Positions 13,490-17,241 of a stretch of 17,241 nucleotides of DNA are shown piece after piece (position 1 is the stretch's first letter; every line of letters starts with the position of its first letter). The stretch lies in the NCBI GenBank assembly GCA_903953805.1, contig CAJBLC010000026.1, positions 1 through 17,241 on the forward strand, written 5' to 3'. Source of the stretch: an uncultured Actinomycetes bacterium. GTDB lineage: Bacteria; Actinomycetota; Actinomycetes; Nanopelagicales; Nanopelagicaceae. Below the pieces are notes generated by a model. That model saw only the letters and a program-made list of their open reading frames with translations, did not search any database and had not been told where the DNA came from. A program made the position numbers and the translations under genes.

Positions 13490-14784
13490 AGATTGCAGTA
13501 GTTGCCCTTGGCAAGATCGGACTCCCCTTAGCCGTTCAATTTGCGAAGAAGGGTCATCACGTTATTGGTTGCGACGTCAATCAAAATACCGTTGATCTCG
13601 TCAACGCGGGTACTGAACCATTCCCAGGCGAGGCGCACCTCGATCACTACTTAAAAGAGGTTGTAGCGTCAGGCCACCTCACTGCAACAACAGATACCAC
13701 CGCAGCAGTTGCCCAGAGCGATGCCGTCGTCGTGGTTGTGCCGCTCTTCGTCGATAACGATGGCGTCCCTGATTTTGGCTGGATGGATGATGCAACGGTA
13801 AAGATCGCTGCTGGTCTCAAGCCAGGAACACTCGTCTCCTATGAAACCACCCTTCCCGTTGGTACAACCCGCACTCGTTTCGCACCGGCCCTCGAGAAGG
13901 GTTCTGGCCTCGTTGCTGGTAAAGACTTCTCACTTGTCTTCTCACCTGAGCGCGTACTGACAGGCCGTGTCTTCGCAGATCTCCGTAAATATCCAAAGCT
14001 TGTTGGCGGAATTGATGAGAAGAGCACCGCGCATGGCATTGATTTCTATCAGGCCGTTCTTGATTTTGATGATCGCCCGGATCTCGCTGAGGCAAATGGC
14101 GTCTGGAACCTTCTCACCGCAGAAGCTTCAGAGATGGCAAAGCTCGCCGAGACCACATATCGCGATGTCAATATTGCACTCGCTAATCAATTCGCGATTT
14201 TTGCAGAAGGTGCGAATATCGATATCGCCAAGGTAATCGCTGCATCGAATTCACAGCCTTACAGCCATATTCACCAACCAGGAATTGCTGTTGGTGGCCA
14301 CTGCATTCCCATCTATCCACGCTTCTACCTCTGGAACGATCCAGAGGCGACCGTCGTTCGCGCTGCGCGCGAAGCAAATGCAGCGATGCCCGCTCATGCC
14401 GTCTCACTCTTAAAGAGCGCACTCGGATCACTGCAGGGCAAGAAGGTTGCAGTTCTCGGCATTTCATACCGTGGCGGCGTGAAAGAGTCAGCATTCTCTG
14501 GTGTCTTTGGCACTGTTGCTGCGCTCACTGCACAAGGCGCTGAGGTACTCGTGCATGATCCGATGTATACCGATGAAGAGTCAACTCGTTTAGGTTTCAC
14601 GCCTTATCACCTTGGTGAGAGCGTCGATGGCCTCATACTTCAAGCAGATCACAAGGAATATAAGCTCTTATCGTCAGCCAACTTCCCTGGTGTCGCAGCA
14701 GTTGTCGATGGTCGCCGTACCCTTGATCGCACTCAATTTGCTGGTGTTGATTTCCGAGTCATTGGCGCTCCCGCCAACCAATAA
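13486..14784 (+). CDS. wbpA: UDP-N-acetyl-hexosamine 6-dehydrogenase (WbpA/WecC family)
   Basis: This 432-residue enzyme should oxidise C6 of UDP-GlcNAc (or the ManNAc epimer) to the uronic acid using two NAD+. An N-terminal NAD domain has ALGKIGLPLA (7-16) followed by Asp30. VFSPERVLTGR is at 151-161, and the central helix contains AKLAETTYRDVNIALANQ (218-235). The catalytic cysteine is Cys273 in GGHCIPIYP. The C-terminal UDP-binding domain has VLGISYRGGVKESAFSG. The usual GxGYVG is varied to ALGKIG. The start overlaps the wbpB stop as ATGA, so expression is normally coupled to that gene. Amber truncation of wbpB could therefore reduce wbpA translation by polarity. Assignment to UDP-GlcNAc rests on the neighbours. 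Confidence 0.9.
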   Translation: MKIAVVALGKIGLPLAVQFAKKGHHVIGCDVNQNTVDLVNAGTEPFPGEAHLDHYLKEVVASGHLTATTDTTAAVAQSDAVVVVVPLFVDNDGVPDFGWMDDATVKIAAGLKPGTLVSYETTLPVGTTRTRFAPALEKGSGLVAGKDFSLVFSPERVLTGRVFADLRKYPKLVGGIDEKSTAHGIDFYQAVLDFDDRPDLAEANGVWNLLTAEASEMAKLAETTYRDVNIALANQFAIFAEGANIDIAKVIAASNSQPYSHIHQPGIAVGGHCIPIYPRFYLWNDPEATVVRAAREANAAMPAHAVSLLKSALGSLQGKKVAVLGISYRGGVKESAFSGVFGTVAALTAQGAEVLVHDPMYTDEESTRLGFTPYHLGESVDGLILQADHKEYKLLSSANFPGVAAVVDGRRTLDRTQFAGVDFRVIGAPANQ

Positions 14785-14801
14785 TCGTCGAGCGATTATT
14801 G
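14779..14801. terminator. Hairpin containing both convergent stop codons
   Basis: CAATAATCG (14779-14787) and CGATTATTG (14793-14801) form a perfect 9-bp stem with a TCGAG loop. The TAA of wbpA (14782-14784) and the TAA of the opposing glycosyltransferase gene (14798-14796) sit symmetrically in the two arms. It probably serves as a bidirectional terminator or 3'-end structure, although the stem is AT-rich and no T-tract follows. Confidence 0.55.
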
Positions 14802-16094
14802 CGCAGAGATAATGAACGGCAGATGCTCTCGCTCTGCTGGGCTTACTCCAGCAACACGGTTATAGATCGCCAAGAGATTCTCGGCCTGGCGCTCCCATGA
14901 ACGCTCATTGAGCACCTCATTGGTATAGGCAGCTTGGTACTTTGCCTTCTCTGCTAGAACCGCTCTGACTGCTCGAACAAAGTCATCTGTGTTCAGTGCT
15001 TCAAAGACCTCACCATTGCCAAGGCGGCGAACCTCTGCAGCCATCGTCTTTACATCACTAACAACGATTGGTAAGCGAGCCTGCATATATTCACCAAATT
15101 TTGTGATGAGTGAGATCTCGTGATTCAACTTATGGTGAATCGGAATTAAACCGATATCACCGGTGCTGAGATAACTGACGAGCTCGGCATTTGGTACATA
15201 CGGAAGTACATGGAAGCGATCTGAGATATCTGCCGCCTGCGCGATAAATTCCTTCACTGACGTGTTCTCTGGGTTGGCGATAAGTGCGCAATGCACGTCA
15301 GGCATCTTGCGGAGGCCTTCAATCACTGTTCCGATTCCACGTTGAGGTGCGACAGCGCCTGAGTAGACAATCAATGGAACATCTGAAGGGATTCCACAAT
15401 CGTTTCGAAGGTTTCGCTTCGACGGCTGCTGGCCTTCGACAAGGGGATCATTCGCGACTATCTCGGGTTTACGATCGCCCATCTGCAAATGCGGAATCAA
15501 CAACTCTGACATTCCCTCACTGACTGAGAGAACAGATGCCGATTGAGCGGTGTAAGCAATCTCTTGTTCGGTATATGAACGCATCAATGGGGCCTTGAGG
15601 TGGGCAACTCCTGGGACATACTCATGAGCGTCATAGATGAGAGCAGAATTAACACCGATCTTCTTGAGTGCTGCAACGATCTCACCTGCGATTGGTAGCG
15701 CGGTGTAGTCGTGGGCATGGACGATCGCTGGCTTAAATTCACGAGCGAGCGGCATGATTGCCTTTACTGCTCTTCCCCAATTTGGAACTCCAGGCGTATA
15801 TCCACCGAGGAAACGAGCTTGAAAGCGGCGCTGGTAATAGCGAAGTTTACGAAGAACTTTTGCGATGAAATCTTGTTTCAGTACGACTTTCAGTGGCAAG
15901 CGCTTGATCGTCGCATAGCCAATGGTCAGCTCATCATTGTGAGTAAAAGGCGTAGCGCCGGCAACAATCACATCCCAGCCAGCATTTCCGAGCGACCAAG
16001 CACACTTAAGAACACGCGAATCCTCAGTTACAGCATTGAGAACAATATGGAGCGTTCTTGGGCGGTCCGTGGAATTTGCATTATTTGTCATCAT
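14796..16094 (-). CDS. GT4-family glycosyltransferase
   Basis: This cytoplasmic retaining-type transferase of about 432 residues probably contributes to the surface polymer encoded by the facing locus. The N-terminal half has LHIVLNAVTEDSRVLKCAWSL, AIVHAHDYTALPIAGEIV (about 123-140) and LIYDAHEYVPG (about 152-162). The C-terminal half has PLIVYSGAVAPQRGIGTVIEGL (about 240-261), LPYVPNAELVSYLSTGDIGLIPI (about 297-319) and the donor-site motif TKFGEYMQARLPIVVSDV (about 331-348), the EX7E-like element. ATG at 16094 is chosen behind AAAAG. A second ATG follows directly at 16091, and a TTG precedes it. It is convergent with wbpA, 11 bp apart. Donor and acceptor are unknown. Confidence 0.88.
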   Translation of the reverse strand: MMTNNANSTDRPRTLHIVLNAVTEDSRVLKCAWSLGNAGWDVIVAGATPFTHNDELTIGYATIKRLPLKVVLKQDFIAKVLRKLRYYQRRFQARFLGGYTPGVPNWGRAVKAIMPLAREFKPAIVHAHDYTALPIAGEIVAALKKIGVNSALIYDAHEYVPGVAHLKAPLMRSYTEQEIAYTAQSASVLSVSEGMSELLIPHLQMGDRKPEIVANDPLVEGQQPSKRNLRNDCGIPSDVPLIVYSGAVAPQRGIGTVIEGLRKMPDVHCALIANPENTSVKEFIAQAADISDRFHVLPYVPNAELVSYLSTGDIGLIPIHHKLNHEISLITKFGEYMQARLPIVVSDVKTMAAEVRRLGNGEVFEALNTDDFVRAVRAVLAEKAKYQAAYTNEVLNERSWERQAENLLAIYNRVAGVSPAEREHLPFIISAQ

Positions 16095-16121
16095 CAACTT
16101 TTCAGATATTTAGGGTAATTG

Positions 16122-16523
16122 CTAAAACGGAAGAAGAGCAACAACAATTGTGATTACAAGAGCGAGCGCTGCTGCTTGAGCAAAAATGAGAAGAGCTGTT
16201 TTGCGATCGCGAGCCCGATCTTCTGGCGATGCAACGCGAGCGAGATCCCGAGACTTTCCAAAATTGAAGGTGCCCATAAATCCAAATGCGAGACAGAATT
16301 TCTTACGACTCTGAACGAATCCCACACTAAAGACAAGAGCTGGAACGAAGATGCTCAATCGAGCGAGATGTGGTGCGTGAGTTCGGTGTAGTGAGGCAAT
16401 ACCGAGAGCAACAAGTACAAGGCCAAGGATGGCAACTGTTTGACGTTTGCGAATTTCAGAAGGGCCAATATTGCAGACGCCCGCGACGTAGTCAGTGCTT
16501 TCAGGTGTTGAGAAGTTACTCAT
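16122..16523 (-). CDS. Small membrane protein with a CNIGP motif, function unknown
   Basis: From the ATG at 16523 the protein has 133 residues. An N-terminal segment YVAGVCNIGPSEIRKRQ (12-27) precedes three or four hydrophobic segments, near 28-45, 55-72, 76-90 and 108-131. The Cys17-Asn-Ile-Gly-Pro motif followed by basic residues at the membrane edge looks conserved, as does the QSRKKFCLAFGFMGTFNFG loop with Cys77. I recall similar hypothetical proteins only vaguely and assign no function. An open extension upstream to 16625 overlaps the 48-codon gene in another frame and is not believed. No clear Shine-Dalgarno is seen, so it is probably expressed together with the small gene 10 bp upstream. 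Confidence 0.7.
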   Translation of the reverse strand: MSNFSTPESTDYVAGVCNIGPSEIRKRQTVAILGLVLVALGIASLHRTHAPHLARLSIFVPALVFSVGFVQSRKKFCLAFGFMGTFNFGKSRDLARVASPEDRARDRKTALLIFAQAAALALVITIVVALLPF

Positions 16524-16533
16524 CAAGGACCCG

Positions 16534-16680
16534 CTAGAGCGAGTGCTCCTCATCTTCCGAGAAGATCTCGTGGTCATCTTCGCCATTGCGATCGAGCCAT
16601 TCAAAGACGCCTTTGAGCGCTCCAAAGATCACCGCAAGGAGTGCGAAGAGTCCGAAGAGTCTGCGGATTGCTTTAAACAT
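16534..16680 (-). CDS. 48-residue single-pass membrane protein
   Basis: An ORF from ATG at 16680 to TAG at 16534-16536 encodes a 48-residue protein. It has a basic start (MFKAIRRLF), one hydrophobic helix (about 8-26), then an acidic C-terminal tail rich in Asp/Glu (DRNGEDDHEIFSEDEEH). The positive-inside rule places the tail outside or in the wall space. The ATG lies 6 nt after TAGATT, matching the leaderless promoters elsewhere in the window, which supports it as a real gene. It is followed 10 bp later by the CNIGP membrane protein, so the two may form an operon. Function is unknown. Confidence 0.68.
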   Translation of the reverse strand: MFKAIRRLFGLFALLAVIFGALKGVFEWLDRNGEDDHEIFSEDEEHSL

Positions 16681-16692
16681 GGGCTCAATCTA
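16681..16692 (-). promoter_or_regulatory. Putative leaderless -10 box for the 48-codon gene
   Basis: TAGATT (16692-16687, minus strand) is followed by GAGCCC and the ATG at 16680. The gap is 6 nt, and no Shine-Dalgarno is present. Confidence 0.55.
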
Positions 16693-16727
16693 ACACTTGC
16701 GGCAGGTTGATTCCTGAAGCGTCGCCT

Positions 16728-17241
16728 TTAAGCCCGAAGGGCTTGATCGATATCCGCCCAGAGATCGTCAACATTCTCAATGCCGACGGAGAGGCGGATC
16801 AGGCTCTTGGCGATGTGCTCACTCTCGCCTTCCCAGCGATGGCGTCGCTCCCAGAAGGTCTCCACCCCACCCAATGAGGTGGCATGAGTGAGTAAGCGCG
16901 ATGATGAGCAGGCTTTATCAGCGGCATCTGCCCCCGCTTTCACCTCAAAGGAGATGATGGCGCCAAAGCCCTTCATAAATGAAGCTGCAACAGCATGGTG
17001 CTTATCGGTAGGCAGTCCTGGGTAGCGAACGTTCTCCACCGCCGGGTGGGTGCTCAAACGCACCGCAAGTTCCATCGCATTCTTTTGCGCGCGTTCGAGA
17101 CGCACATCGAGAGTACGAATTCCCCGAAGAGCGAGAAAGACTTCCATCGCTCCAGGAATAGCCCCTGCTTGCTTGCGATGCAATGTAAGACGATTAAAGA
17201 GCGCATCATCATTCATCGAGAGCGCACCCATAATCAGGTCA
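16728..17241 (-). CDS. Cys/Met-metabolism PLP enzyme (cystathionine gamma-synthase/lyase family), partial
   Basis: This is the C-terminal part of a trans-sulfuration-type PLP enzyme; its N-terminus lies beyond the window. The frame is open through 17241 (DLIMGALSMN), just after where the family's Schiff-base lysine and GHSD motif would be. Visible motifs include GAIPGAMEVFLALRGIRTLDVRLERAQKNA, VRYPGLPTDKHHAVA, GFGAIISFEVKAG, THATSLGGVETFWERR and the terminal LIRLSVGIENVDDLWADIDQAL, all typical. The variant THATSLGGVETFWERR, rather than EHPATMTH, is more like lyase or synthase forms of actinobacteria, but substrate choice is uncertain. Its end is 47 bp from the start of the 48-codon gene, in the same orientation. 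Confidence 0.9.
   Translation of the reverse strand, partial: DLIMGALSMNDDALFNRLTLHRKQAGAIPGAMEVFLALRGIRTLDVRLERAQKNAMELAVRLSTHPAVENVRYPGLPTDKHHAVAASFMKGFGAIISFEVKAGADAADKACSSSRLLTHATSLGGVETFWERRHRWEGESEHIAKSLIRLSVGIENVDDLWADIDQALRA

Noticed and set aside
16524..16625. N-terminal extension of the CNIGP membrane protein
   Set aside because: It is an antisense-free overlap in another frame of the 48-codon gene, is rich in Ser/Arg, and lacks a start signal.

Overview
The window looks like a stretch of an actinobacterial (Actinomycetota) chromosome with roughly balanced base composition. The evidence is a compact tadA-tadB-tadC cluster of the actinobacterial type, an Ala/Lys-rich histone-H1-like protein, and many genes with a TAnnnT-type -10 box 6-8 nt before the start codon and no Shine-Dalgarno, i.e. 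leaderless transcription. A small-genome freshwater actinobacterium (Nanopelagicales/acI-like) would fit, but that is a guess. Gene density is high, with ATGA, TAATG and TAAGTG junctions. No tRNA, rRNA, CRISPR array or transposase was seen.

Layout. (1) 1-120: a 12-bp tandem repeat array running off the left edge, just beyond the tadC stop. (2) 119-2693 (minus): tadA, tadB and tadC, the motor and inner-membrane platform of a Tad/Flp pilus or type II-like secretion system. (3) 2758-3487 (plus): an unrecognised lipoprotein whose start lies in six 14-bp repeats, each carrying an ATG. A leaderless-type -10 box sits before the first ATG, which opens a 20-codon out-of-frame ORF. (4) 3506-6485 (minus): an ArsP/DUF318-type permease with a C-terminal YHS metal-binding domain, a GT-B-like glycosyltransferase and a short ribosome hibernation factor. 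(5) 6646-7533 (minus): an exported, very basic protein with histone-like repeats. (6) 7689-14784 (plus): a polysaccharide locus with Wzm/Wzt ABC exporter, a glycosyltransferase, and the enzyme set WbpD, WbpE, WbpB, WbpA. (7) 14796-16680 (minus): a GT4 glycosyltransferase, a small four-helix membrane protein and a 48-residue single-helix protein. (8) 16728-17241 (minus): the C-terminal part of a Cys/Met-metabolism PLP enzyme.

How the parts fit. WbpA (C6 oxidation), WbpB (C3 oxidation), WbpE (C3 transamination) and WbpD (N-acetylation) together would convert UDP-GlcNAc to UDP-2,3-diacetamido-2,3-dideoxyglucuronic acid. The glycosyltransferases would build this sugar into a polymer exported by Wzm/Wzt. 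The wbpB reading frame is interrupted by a single in-frame TAG where the family usually has Trp (TGG), so the pathway is either freshly broken, subject to readthrough, or affected by a base error. The most unusual structures are the 14-bp ATG repeats at the lipoprotein start, which could act as a frame-dependent switch, the 12-bp array next to tadC, and the exported histone-like protein.
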